Below, one piece after another: positions 54,297-62,011 of a stretch of 64,000 nt of DNA. The notes under the pieces are model-generated. The model saw only the letters and a program-made list of their open reading frames with translations. It did no database searches and was not told where the DNA came from. The stretch is taken from positions 124,001 to 188,000 of the forward strand of contig JARKPU010000074.1 of NCBI GenBank assembly GCA_029975055.1. The letters are read 5' to 3'. Origin of the DNA: Anaerolinea sp. (lineage in GTDB: Bacteria > Chloroflexota > Anaerolineae > Anaerolineales > Anaerolineaceae). The position numbers were made by a program, and so were the translations under genes. Position 1 is the first letter of the stretch. Each line of letters starts with the position of its first letter.

Positions 54297-54366
54297 CCGC
54301 AGCTCCTTGGTATGCTTATTGCACTTCTTACCGATATCCTTATTTTACCCTCCAGGCGCAAAACCC

Positions 54367-56511
54367 ATGAACCGATTTCTCCCGCGCGTTCTTCTCATAA
54401 TGGTGTTTTTGGCCGGCTTCGGGGGCATGGCCGGTTCGCTTACCGCTGCCCAGGGGGCCGAAACTCCCCCCGGCCCCGCCGCCGCGGGCGCGTACGCTTA
54501 TTACCTGCCCGCGGTGGAAAAGAGCGAGCCGCCGGCCTGGCTCGGGCCGTTCGGCGGAAGCGTGGTTGTGCTCCTGCCCGACCCGGTCAACACCAATATC
54601 GTTTACGCCGGCACCTGGGGCGCCGGAGTGTATAAGAGCACCGATAACGGCAATTCCTGGCTGCCTGCGCGCGGCGGGCTGTGGAACTTGCAGATCAACT
54701 CGATGGCGATCGATCCGCTCAACCCCACTATCGTCTATGCCGGGACGTATGGTTCGGGGGTGTTCAAATCGGATAACGGCGGCGAGACGTGGGTGCAGGC
54801 CAGCTCCGGCATGCAAGACGGCGCGATCGTTTACGCGATGGCCGTGGACCCCGAAGCGCCCAACCGGCTCTACGCCAGCACGCGCGCTCAAGGCACGGGC
54901 GAACCTCCCTGGAAGGGCATCCTCTACAAAAGCGAAGATGGAGGCATCTCCTGGCGGGCCGTGCTGCAGAACATCGGCGGGAGCGGCGCGCAAGACTGGG
55001 TGTATGCCATCGCCGTGCTCCCGCGCGACCCGAACCTGATCCTGGCGGCCAGCCACGAACACGGCGTTTACCGAAGCTGGAATTACGGCGAGACCTGGGC
55101 GCCCGCCAACAACGGCATCCTCAACGGCTCGGGGAGGGGCATCGTCTTCGACCCCTCGAAGCGCTCGCCCAGCACGGCCTACTATGGCGAATGGCACCGC
55201 GACGGGGCTTACAAAACCACCGACGACGGCAACACCTGGAGCCTGCTGGCAAACGGCATCGAGAACACCAAGATTTACAGCATGTCGATCGACTGGACCG
55301 ACCCCCGCTACGTCTACGCCGCCACGATGGTTGCTTCTGCGGGCGATACCGGCGGGGTGCTGCGCTCCAGCGACTCGGGAGCCGGCTGGAGCCTGGTTGG
55401 GCTGAAGGGTCTTTCGGTCTATGCCGTGGCGCCCAACCGCGCCAGCGGCAGCCAGCTCTATGCCGGGGTGATCGGCAATGCCGGGGTGTATCGCAGCGAA
55501 GACCACGGCTCCACCTGGGCTTCGAGCAACTACGGCATGTCGAACCTCCCGGCCACATCCATCCTGGTGCAGCCTGGCGCGCCAAACATTCTCTACACCA
55601 GCAACACCGCTGTTTACCGGTCCACCGACCGGGGCGCGAGCTGGGCCGCGCTGGGGAGCGGGCTGCCCGGCAGCACGATCAACGCGCTGGTGATGCACCC
55701 CTCCAACCCCGGCCTGCTCTTCGCGCTGACCGAATCGGGCCTTTACCGGCTGGATATTTCATCCGGCAGCGCATGGAGCAAGGTGAACGGCCTGCCCGAA
55801 GGCAGCGCGCTGCAGGCCGCCCCGCACCCGCTCGAACGGCCTGACGAGCTGCAGGCATTGATGCCCGATGAACCCGCCGCACCCGCGCCGGCCAGCGCGC
55901 CGAACTCGCCCATCAAGTGCATGGTTTTCGCGCCTTCCAACGCTTCGGTTGTTTACCTGGGCAGCGGCGGGGCGGGTGTGTATCGCAGCAGCGACGGCGG
56001 CCTCACCTGGAACCAGGCCGGCCTGAGCGGCCAGACGGTGTGGAGCCTGGCGGTTGACCCCGCCAACCCAAACGCCGTCTATGCCGCCACCAACACCGCC
56101 GCGACGGTGAAATTCAGCCCAGACGGCGGAGCCACCTGGGCCGATACCGCCACGCCGGGGGTGATCGCCTATTCCCTGGCGTTCGACTCCGCCGACCCGG
56201 CCCGCCTGCTGGCCGGGACGAGCAGCGGAGTGTACGCCCGCAAGGGCGGGGGCGCCTGGGCGCTCCTCGGCCTGGCCGGACGGACGGTGACGGCGCTGGC
56301 GCCGCACCCGGCGCGCAAGGGGTTGATCTTCGCCGGCACGGCTGCCGGGGCAATGTTCAGCCCCGACGGCGGCATCACCTGGCTGAGCGGCCCTTCCGCG
56401 CTCGACACGCTGGGCATCGAAGCAATGGCCTTCGAATCGGCCTCGGGGGCGGTCATGTATTACGCCACCAGCAACAGCGGGGTTTACCGCACGCCGTTCA
56501 ACTCGCATTGA
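54367..56511 (+). CDS. secreted Asp-box (BNR) repeat beta-propeller protein
   Basis: 714-residue exported protein. The signal peptide (MNRFLPRVLLIMVFLAGFGGMAG) is followed by about a dozen Asp-box units with the S/T-x-D-x-G-x-x-W form, such as YKSTDNGNSW, FKSDNGGETW, YKSEDGGISW, YKTTDDGNTW, YRSEDHGSTW, YRSTDRGASW, YRSSDGGLTW and FSPDGGITW. These repeats fold as beta-propeller blades as in sortilin/VPS10 and xyloglucanase GH74. A role as GH74 would fit a glycan degrader, but I cannot identify its catalytic aspartates, so I call only the repeat class. I chose ATG 54367 at the signal peptide. Confidence 0.82.
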   Translation: MNRFLPRVLLIMVFLAGFGGMAGSLTAAQGAETPPGPAAAGAYAYYLPAVEKSEPPAWLGPFGGSVVVLLPDPVNTNIVYAGTWGAGVYKSTDNGNSWLPARGGLWNLQINSMAIDPLNPTIVYAGTYGSGVFKSDNGGETWVQASSGMQDGAIVYAMAVDPEAPNRLYASTRAQGTGEPPWKGILYKSEDGGISWRAVLQNIGGSGAQDWVYAIAVLPRDPNLILAASHEHGVYRSWNYGETWAPANNGILNGSGRGIVFDPSKRSPSTAYYGEWHRDGAYKTTDDGNTWSLLANGIENTKIYSMSIDWTDPRYVYAATMVASAGDTGGVLRSSDSGAGWSLVGLKGLSVYAVAPNRASGSQLYAGVIGNAGVYRSEDHGSTWASSNYGMSNLPATSILVQPGAPNILYTSNTAVYRSTDRGASWAALGSGLPGSTINALVMHPSNPGLLFALTESGLYRLDISSGSAWSKVNGLPEGSALQAAPHPLERPDELQALMPDEPAAPAPASAPNSPIKCMVFAPSNASVVYLGSGGAGVYRSSDGGLTWNQAGLSGQTVWSLAVDPANPNAVYAATNTAATVKFSPDGGATWADTATPGVIAYSLAFDSADPARLLAGTSSGVYARKGGGAWALLGLAGRTVTALAPHPARKGLIFAGTAAGAMFSPDGGITWLSGPSALDTLGIEAMAFESASGAVMYYATSNSGVYRTPFNSH

Positions 56512-56565
56512 GTTTCCCCCCTCCCAAACCCTCTCGTAGGCGCAAACTCACCCCCTCCCAACCCT

Positions 56566-56592
56566 CCCCCAAGATCGCGGCGATCTTGGGGG
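56566..56592. repeat. perfect palindrome in a C/G-rich REP-like block
   Basis: CCCCCAAGATCG (56566-56577) pairs perfectly with CGATCTTGGGGG (56581-56592) across a CGG loop. C-rich sequence to its left and G-rich sequence to its right (to about 56635) extend the pairing loosely. It could terminate the Asp-box gene. The 187-bp gap holds nothing else that I recognise. Confidence 0.6.
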
Positions 56593-56698
56593 ACACCCTG
56601 GGTGCGCCCGAAGGGGCGGGGCCAGGGGTGGGGGTCGAACGGCTGCTTTCGCGCATTTCTGCTACACTTAAATCACCCCACCCTGCCCGGAGGTTACC

Positions 56699-58054
56699 AT
56701 GCCCTTCAAAATCGCCCTGATCGGCGCGGGGAGCGGTGCCTTCTCGCTCTCCCTCATCCGCGACCTGTGCCTGACCCGCTCGCTGGAAGGCTGCACGCTC
56801 AGCTTCATGGATATCGACCCCGCCCGCCTGGACGGCAGCTTCAACCTCTGCCGCCGTTACGCCGCCGAGCTGGGCGTGGAATTCCGGTTCGAGAAAACCA
56901 CCCAGCGCCAGGAATGCCTGGACGGCGCCGATTTCGTCATCAACACTGCCCTGGCGGCCGGGCACGCGCGTCTGCGGGCCGGCTGGGAGGTGGCCCGCCG
57001 CCACGGCTATCGCTGGGGCGGCTCGCTGGCCATCATGCACGACGAAGCCTTCTGGATCAACTTCTACCAGCTGCGCCTGTTCGAGTCGATCGCCCAGGAT
57101 ATCCTGCGCATCTGCCCGCAGGCCTGGTACCTGCAGGTGGCCAACCCGGTGCTCGGCGGTACCACTTACCTGACACGCAAGTACCCGGCCCTCAAAATGA
57201 CCGGCCTGTGCCACGGCTTCAGCGGGGTATATCACCTGGCGTCGCTGGCCTTGGGCCCCGGGTACGATCAGAGCCGGCTCACCTTCGAGCTGCCGGGCGT
57301 CAACCACTTCCTCTGGCTGACCAGGCTGTTCTACCAGGGCCAGGACGCTATGCCGCTCTTCGATGAATGGGTGAGGGAAAAATCGGCAGCGTATTTCGAG
57401 ACGTGCCCCGAAAGCGACGATATGGGCCCGAAACCGGTGGATCTCTACCGCCGCATCGGGGCCATGCCCATCGGCGACACAGCCACCGTGGGCGGCGGGG
57501 CGTGGGGCTGGTGGTATCACCTCGATGACGCCACCGAGCGCCGCTGGAAGGAAAACCCGGCCAGGTGGTGGGACGGCTACTTCTCGTGGGTGGACAAGGT
57601 GGCGCGCGAAAACGCGCGCATCAGCGCCGACCCGCAGGCCTGCATGACCGATTACCTCAAGCCCGAACTTTCCGGCGAGCAGATGGTGCCGCTCATCGAG
57701 GCCATCGCCCTCGACAAACCGCGCACGTTCATCGTCAACATCCTCAACCGCGGGGGGTATGTGCCCGGGCTGCCGGCGAATTTTGCCGTGGAGGTGCCTG
57801 CGCTCGTCAGCGCGCGCGGCATCCAGGGCATCCAGACGGGCGGGCTGCCACCCCTGGCGCTGGCTTATACCCTGCGCGACCGGGTTGCCCCGGTCGAACT
57901 CGAACTGCAGGCCTACGCGCAGGGCAGCCGCCGCATGCTCGAAGAGCTGATCTGCCTCGACCCGTGGACGCGCTCCACCGACCAGGCGCGGGCCTTCCTC
58001 GAGGAAATCCTGGCGATGGATATCCACGCCGAGATGCGCGCGCACTACCGTTGA
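56699..58054 (+). CDS. family 4 glycoside hydrolase, second and divergent member
   Basis: 451-residue GH4 enzyme. ALIGAGSGAFSLSLIRDLC is the NAD-binding start, VANPVLGG replaces the usual NFSNP loop (Asn149), and Cys171-His172 (GLCHGFSG) with His203 (GVNHFLW) are the metal ligands. The differences from the GH4 at 11463 suggest another substrate; alpha-galacturonidase and alpha-glucuronidase members have similar loops, and uxuA in the window would fit hexuronides, but this is only a hint. GGAGG precedes the ATG. It is convergent with the small repeat-protein gene, only three bases apart. Confidence 0.85.
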   Translation: MPFKIALIGAGSGAFSLSLIRDLCLTRSLEGCTLSFMDIDPARLDGSFNLCRRYAAELGVEFRFEKTTQRQECLDGADFVINTALAAGHARLRAGWEVARRHGYRWGGSLAIMHDEAFWINFYQLRLFESIAQDILRICPQAWYLQVANPVLGGTTYLTRKYPALKMTGLCHGFSGVYHLASLALGPGYDQSRLTFELPGVNHFLWLTRLFYQGQDAMPLFDEWVREKSAAYFETCPESDDMGPKPVDLYRRIGAMPIGDTATVGGGAWGWWYHLDDATERRWKENPARWWDGYFSWVDKVARENARISADPQACMTDYLKPELSGEQMVPLIEAIALDKPRTFIVNILNRGGYVPGLPANFAVEVPALVSARGIQGIQTGGLPPLALAYTLRDRVAPVELELQAYAQGSRRMLEELICLDPWTRSTDQARAFLEEILAMDIHAEMRAHYR

Positions 58055-58057
58055 GTG

Positions 58058-58267
58058 CTAATATTCGATCATCTCCTTCACATCTTCGGGCAGCTCGCGC
58101 TCGCGGTCCACGGTGACAGGCGTGCCGCCCGAGCGCACCGCCGTCACCAGCTTGCCGCCGCTTGGCACCAGACGCACGAACGTACCGCCGTAGCGCACGA
58201 TCCTCACCGGCACGCCGCCCTGGCGCACAAAGGTGACGTATTCTCCCTGGCGAATTTCCTCAGCCAT
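58058..58267 (-). CDS. small protein with four 10-residue tandem repeats
   Basis: A 69-residue protein of unknown function. After a short lead (MAEEIRQGEYVTF) come four exact-period units: VRQGGVPVRI, VRYGGTFVRL, VPSGGKLVTA and VRSGGTPVTV, each V-x-x-G-G-x-x-V-x-x, followed by an acidic helix-like tail. This should form a small beta-solenoid or barrel. A very good ribosome site (AGGAGGG) sits before ATG 58267, and the gene overlaps the end of the UroD-like gene by eight bases, so translation is likely coupled. No similar protein comes to mind. Confidence 0.7.
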   Translation of the reverse strand: MAEEIRQGEYVTFVRQGGVPVRIVRYGGTFVRLVPSGGKLVTAVRSGGTPVTVDRERELPEDVKEMIEY

Positions 58268-59414
58268 GCTCCCTCCTGGTGGTTGAAAGGCTCATCCCCG
58301 GCCATTGGGGCTGCGGGTCTGGCCGCCTCTGACCGGGGATGAGCGTCTTTAGATATGAATAGGCTTCGATTAAATTCTCGGGCGGCACTTCCACCCCGCT
58401 GACGTTGCTGGTGAACAGGAACATCCCCCGCCCGCCTTCGGTGATGTCAAGGAAGTAATCCACTTCCGCGCGGATGTCTTCGCGGGTGCCGAAAGGCAGC
58501 GTGCGCGAGACGCTCAAGCCGGTGAAGAGCAGCAGTTCCTCGCCCAACCGGCTGCGGCGGCGCCGGAACTGCGCCGGATCCACGCCCAGCTCGTATTGGA
58601 ATCCCTGCAAGCCGCTGAAGCCCAGCTCGATGAAATCATCCACCACCGCGCGCACGTCGCCGTCGCAGTGATGGATCAGGCGCACGCCTGCATCCACCAG
58701 CGGTTCGATGATCATCCGCACTGTCGGGAAGTAATGCGCCCGGAGGAACGCCGGCGAGACCATCGGCCCGCTGTTGTTGCACACATCCTCGCCGCAGAAG
58801 AGCAGCGGCACGAGGTCATATTCCCGGTACAGCCGCACGAGGATTTTCGCCCGCTCGCGCGAGTGCAGCGCCCTGGCCCAGTAAATCTTCCCGACCGCCT
58901 CCGGGTAGAGGGCGCAGGCCATCCAGAAAGCGGTGTAGCCGAACTCGGTGTAGAGCGGGAAGTGCCCGCCGATCTCCCAAAAGGTGGGGATGGGCTGGAT
59001 GCCGCCCCAGTTCGCCAGCGCGTGCTCGATCGTCCGCCGGTAACGCCGCTCTTCGGCAACGGCATCGAAGCTCGCCAGCACCTCGCGCTCTCCCTCCGGC
59101 AGAGAGCCGGCCAGCCGCAGCAGCGCCTCCGGCTCGACGCCCGCAAACTGCGCCTCTTGCACCAAGCCGGTACGAATCTGCTCGAGCGCCGTGGGGATGA
59201 CCGGCCCGGTGACCATGCCATCCACGCCCAGCGCCAGGTGAGCCAGCAGCATGCCGCGTTCGGGGTTGGTCAGGTATTCCGCCTCGCCAATCCCGGCGAT
59301 GCTCGCCAGCACCCGCGCCCCGCCGATCCAGCCGCCCAGGGCAGGCACACGGTCCACTTCCAGGCCGCGCGCCTGCCGGGTGAGTCGTTCTTTTGGCGTG
59401 AGGGGATGAGTCAT
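58260..59414 (-). CDS. uroporphyrinogen decarboxylase-like protein, second paralogue
   Basis: 384-residue member of the UroD superfamily. Key segments are TPKERLTRQARGLEVDRVP, the metal-site-like HHCDGDVRAVVDDFIELG and RTLPFGTREDIRAEVDYFLD. It is only loosely similar to the protein at 52727 (HHDDGD and LPFGTPDEVRAEV correspond), so the two are distant paralogues. The last 30 residues (after LKTLIPG) are Pro/Arg-rich and encoded by an 11-bp inverted repeat (58291-58301 with 58333-58343), suggesting a recent C-terminal extension. The reaction is unknown. The small four-repeat protein gene overlaps its 3' end. Confidence 0.78.
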   Translation of the reverse strand: MTHPLTPKERLTRQARGLEVDRVPALGGWIGGARVLASIAGIGEAEYLTNPERGMLLAHLALGVDGMVTGPVIPTALEQIRTGLVQEAQFAGVEPEALLRLAGSLPEGEREVLASFDAVAEERRYRRTIEHALANWGGIQPIPTFWEIGGHFPLYTEFGYTAFWMACALYPEAVGKIYWARALHSRERAKILVRLYREYDLVPLLFCGEDVCNNSGPMVSPAFLRAHYFPTVRMIIEPLVDAGVRLIHHCDGDVRAVVDDFIELGFSGLQGFQYELGVDPAQFRRRRSRLGEELLLFTGLSVSRTLPFGTREDIRAEVDYFLDITEGGRGMFLFTSNVSGVEVPPENLIEAYSYLKTLIPGQRRPDPQPQWPGMSLSTTRREHG

Positions 59415-59560
59415 CTGGCAAGAGGGTGTTGAGATAGCCCTATTTTAACCCGGTTTCCTCCGTGCGGATGGTGCCGCCGTAACGCTGCTCGTAATGATTC
59501 GCAGATGGGCGCATGGCAGAATGAACCTGGAAGGATCGTTTTTGCTTGTAAGGAGGCGCT

Positions 59561-60007
59561 ATGGCTTCACGCGGCGGCATTCTGTTACGCAAAGAAACCA
59601 CCTCCGGCGACAGCGCCGTGAGCGGCCTGCTCAACGGGCTGCTGGGCGGTGGGGCCATGGCCATCGTCACCGCCGCCGCCAGCCTGCTGGCAGGGCGCGG
59701 CCTGGCTTACCTTACCTACTTCAGCGCCGATAAGCCCGTCCCGCCGCTGCAAGGCTTGATGGTCCACCTGGCCGTTGCAGGCACTTATGGCATGCTGTAC
59801 GGCCTGCTGCGGCGCTGGCTTGGGCTGGAGCGTTCGCGCTTCCCGCGCGCTATCAGCGGCTTGATCTACGGAATGGGGTTGTGGGCGTTGGCCGCAGGGT
59901 TGCTCTTGCCCTCGGCTCACTCGCCCCTGCAGAGCATCCCCTGGCCGGCCTTCCTCGCGGCGCACCTCGTGTATGGGTGGGTGCTCGGGAGCAGGCAGGC
60001 CCCATGA
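59561..60007 (+). CDS. small integral membrane protein, unknown function
   Basis: 148-residue protein with about four hydrophobic segments (near 22-45, 62-82, 98-116 and 126-142) joined by a positively charged loop (LLRRWLGLERSRFPR). Gly-rich first helix (SGLLNGLLGGGAMAIVTAAASLLAG). I do not recognise a family. AAGGAGG lies before the ATG. It is convergent with the GerMN lipoprotein gene at 60038 and stands alone otherwise. The 146 bp upstream show no gene or clear promoter. Confidence 0.75.
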   Translation: MASRGGILLRKETTSGDSAVSGLLNGLLGGGAMAIVTAAASLLAGRGLAYLTYFSADKPVPPLQGLMVHLAVAGTYGMLYGLLRRWLGLERSRFPRAISGLIYGMGLWALAAGLLLPSAHSPLQSIPWPAFLAAHLVYGWVLGSRQAP

Positions 60008-60037
60008 GCCGCCGCCGTTCCACCGCTTGCCCGGTGG

Positions 60038-60688
60038 TCATTCCCCGCGCAGCGAGAGAACGTCTTCAAGGGGCTTGCCGTTGATGAAAATGGCCGTGCT
60101 CTTCACCGTTGAGAACTGCAGCGCGGTTTGCTCCAACTGCGCCTGGATGCGCGGGCTGTCGCACTCGCCGCCCTGCTGCAAGGTGCCGCTCAGCTCGATG
60201 ACCGCCTTCCCGTCCTCGATGCGCACGCCATCCACCCGCAGATCCGATTGGTACAGCGCGTTGTACAGGCCCGACTCGCCTAAAAACTGGTCTTTCATCG
60301 AGAGCAGCTTCTCCAATGCGGCGCGCAGCACCCCCTCGGTGCGCGGGAGCATCACCGCCACCGGCACGACGCTGTCGCCGCAGCCCACCGCCGGGCCGGA
60401 TTTTCCGCCATCTTCGAGCGCGATGAGGAACACGAACACGCGCATCCCGGCAAGGTCAGGCGTTGCGGTGGCATCCGAAGCCGGATGCGTGGCGGTCAGG
60501 TCGGGCGTGTGGATTGGCGTGATCGGCGGCTGGCTGGGCAGGGCATCCGGCGGGGGCAGCGTGGCCGCAGGCGGGGTGACTTCGGGCGCTTTCGTCGCCG
60601 CGGGGGCGGCAGCCAGCGGCAGCGCGCAGGCCAGCCCTGCGAGCACCCAGCTCAATCCAACCACAACAGGCAGCAGGTATTTACGCAT
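60038..60688 (-). CDS. GerMN-domain lipoprotein
   Basis: 216-residue lipoprotein: signal peptide ending at LAGLAC (Cys21), a Pro/Thr/Ala-rich linker (about 25-80), and one GerMN domain (about 83-215; VFLIALEDGG, VMLPRTEGVLRAALEKLLS, VRIEDGKAVIELSGTL). GerMN domains are found in spore germination and LpqB-like proteins but also in many non-sporulating lineages, where they seem to act at the cell envelope. Nothing else in the window suggests sporulation. It is divergent from the membrane protein gene at 60755, 66 bp away. Confidence 0.87.
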   Translation of the reverse strand: MRKYLLPVVVGLSWVLAGLACALPLAAAPAATKAPEVTPPAATLPPPDALPSQPPITPIHTPDLTATHPASDATATPDLAGMRVFVFLIALEDGGKSGPAVGCGDSVVPVAVMLPRTEGVLRAALEKLLSMKDQFLGESGLYNALYQSDLRVDGVRIEDGKAVIELSGTLQQGGECDSPRIQAQLEQTALQFSTVKSTAIFINGKPLEDVLSLRGE

Positions 60689-60754
60689 CCAACTCGATTA
60701 TAGTGAGTCCCGTGCGCGAATACCAGCCGCGCCGCCCCGTTCACCGAGGTGGAA

Positions 60755-62011
60755 ATGCCCCCTGTGAGCCGTTCCTCTGCCGGTTGGCTGCGCGCTGCCC
60801 GCGCGGCCTGGCTGGCTTACTGCCTGGCAGCGCTCTGCCTGTTCGCCTTTGGGCTGACGGTGCGCTACCACGAGGTGATCGACCTGGATACCTACCGCTT
60901 CGGCGATTCCCTCCGGCAGCTCGGCTTGAGCCTGGAATTCTTCGCCGTTTACACCACGGTGTTGAATACCCTCACCGCCGCCGCGTTCACGGGCATCTCG
61001 CTGATCGTCTTCTTCCGCCGCAAGGATGATTGGGTGGCGCTGGCCACCTCGCTGACCTGCTTCAACGTGATCATCGGCCTCATCCCCTGGATTCCCCAAT
61101 CCGATGCGCACGGCGCCGCCTGGTACAGCGCGGCGATCTTCCTGCGCGCTTTTGGCTTCTCCACCGCCATCTTCTTCTTTTATATCTTCCCGGACGGCCG
61201 GTTCTACCCCGCCTGGGCGCGCCCCCTGGCGGTTGCGCTGGCGGTCTACGCCCTCTCGTGGGGCTTCCTGCCCGAAGCCATGCCACCCATGGATTTTGCC
61301 GCGCTCAATGTGCTGCACCGTGCGCCCGCCCTGGGGGTGGCCGTCGCGTTCCTGGCTTCCGGCGTGCTCGCCCAGGTGCTGCGCTACCGCACCAACCCCG
61401 ACCCGCTCAAACGCCAGCAGACGCGCTGGGTGCTCTTCGGCAGCCTGGCGGTGTTCGCCAGCTTCGCCCTCGTCACCCTGCCGATGCTGGTTTACCCAGA
61501 GCTGCGCAAGCCCGGCATGCTCAACACCGGCTATTTGATTACCATCATCCCCATCTTGATCGCCAGCCTGATCATGCTGCCGGTGAGCATGGCCGTTTCC
61601 ATCCTGCGCTTCCGCCTGTGGGATATCGACCTGATCATCCGCCGCACGCTGGTGTACAGCCTGCTCAGCGCCGTGTCGATCCTGCTCTATCTGGGCAGCG
61701 TCATCCTGCTGCAGCGCGCCTCGCGCCTGGCCTTCGGGGCCGAAACCAGCCTGACGGTGGTGATTTCCACGCTGGCGATTGCGGCGCTGTTCAACCCGCT
61801 GCGCAGACGCATCCAACTGTTCATCGACCGGCGCTTCTACCGCCAGAAGTACGACGCTCAGCGCGCCCTGGATGAGTTTTCCTCCGCCGCCCGCAGCGAA
61901 GTGAGCCTGGAGAACCTCACCGCCCGCCTGGTGAGTGTGGTGGATGAGACCGTCAGCCCGGAGGCCACATGGATCTGGATTCGAGAGACTACCCGCAAGA
62001 GCCGCCCGTGA
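60755..62011 (+). CDS. multi-helix membrane protein, sensor-kinase-like input module without kinase
   Basis: 418-residue protein with about eight transmembrane segments followed by a short cytoplasmic tail. The segment LRFRLWDIDLIIRRTLVYSLL and the later FNPLRRRIQLFIDRRFYRQKYDAQRALDEFS are, to my recollection, common in the membrane part of Chloroflexota histidine kinases. The tail (VDETVSPEATWIWIRE) stops where a GAF or kinase domain would begin. The start is ATG 60755 after GAGGTG; GTG 60749 is an alternative. The paralogous gene follows with an overlapping TGATG. Function is unknown, though a signal-input or membrane-scaffold role is possible. Confidence 0.75.
   Translation: MPPVSRSSAGWLRAARAAWLAYCLAALCLFAFGLTVRYHEVIDLDTYRFGDSLRQLGLSLEFFAVYTTVLNTLTAAAFTGISLIVFFRRKDDWVALATSLTCFNVIIGLIPWIPQSDAHGAAWYSAAIFLRAFGFSTAIFFFYIFPDGRFYPAWARPLAVALAVYALSWGFLPEAMPPMDFAALNVLHRAPALGVAVAFLASGVLAQVLRYRTNPDPLKRQQTRWVLFGSLAVFASFALVTLPMLVYPELRKPGMLNTGYLITIIPILIASLIMLPVSMAVSILRFRLWDIDLIIRRTLVYSLLSAVSILLYLGSVILLQRASRLAFGAETSLTVVISTLAIAALFNPLRRRIQLFIDRRFYRQKYDAQRALDEFSSAARSEVSLENLTARLVSVVDETVSPEATWIWIRETTRKSRP

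Noticed and set aside
54340..55698. 452-codon open frame antisense to the Asp-box gene
   Set aside because: Apparent regularity is the mirror of the repeated Asp-box codons; there is no start site and no known domain.
59440..59670. 76-codon open frame on the minus strand overlapping the membrane protein gene
   Set aside because: No ribosome site, no domain, and it overlaps a gene with a strong AAGGAGG site.
60038..60688. Evidence for sporulation
   Set aside because: GerMN domains occur in many non-spore-formers and no other sporulation gene is seen.
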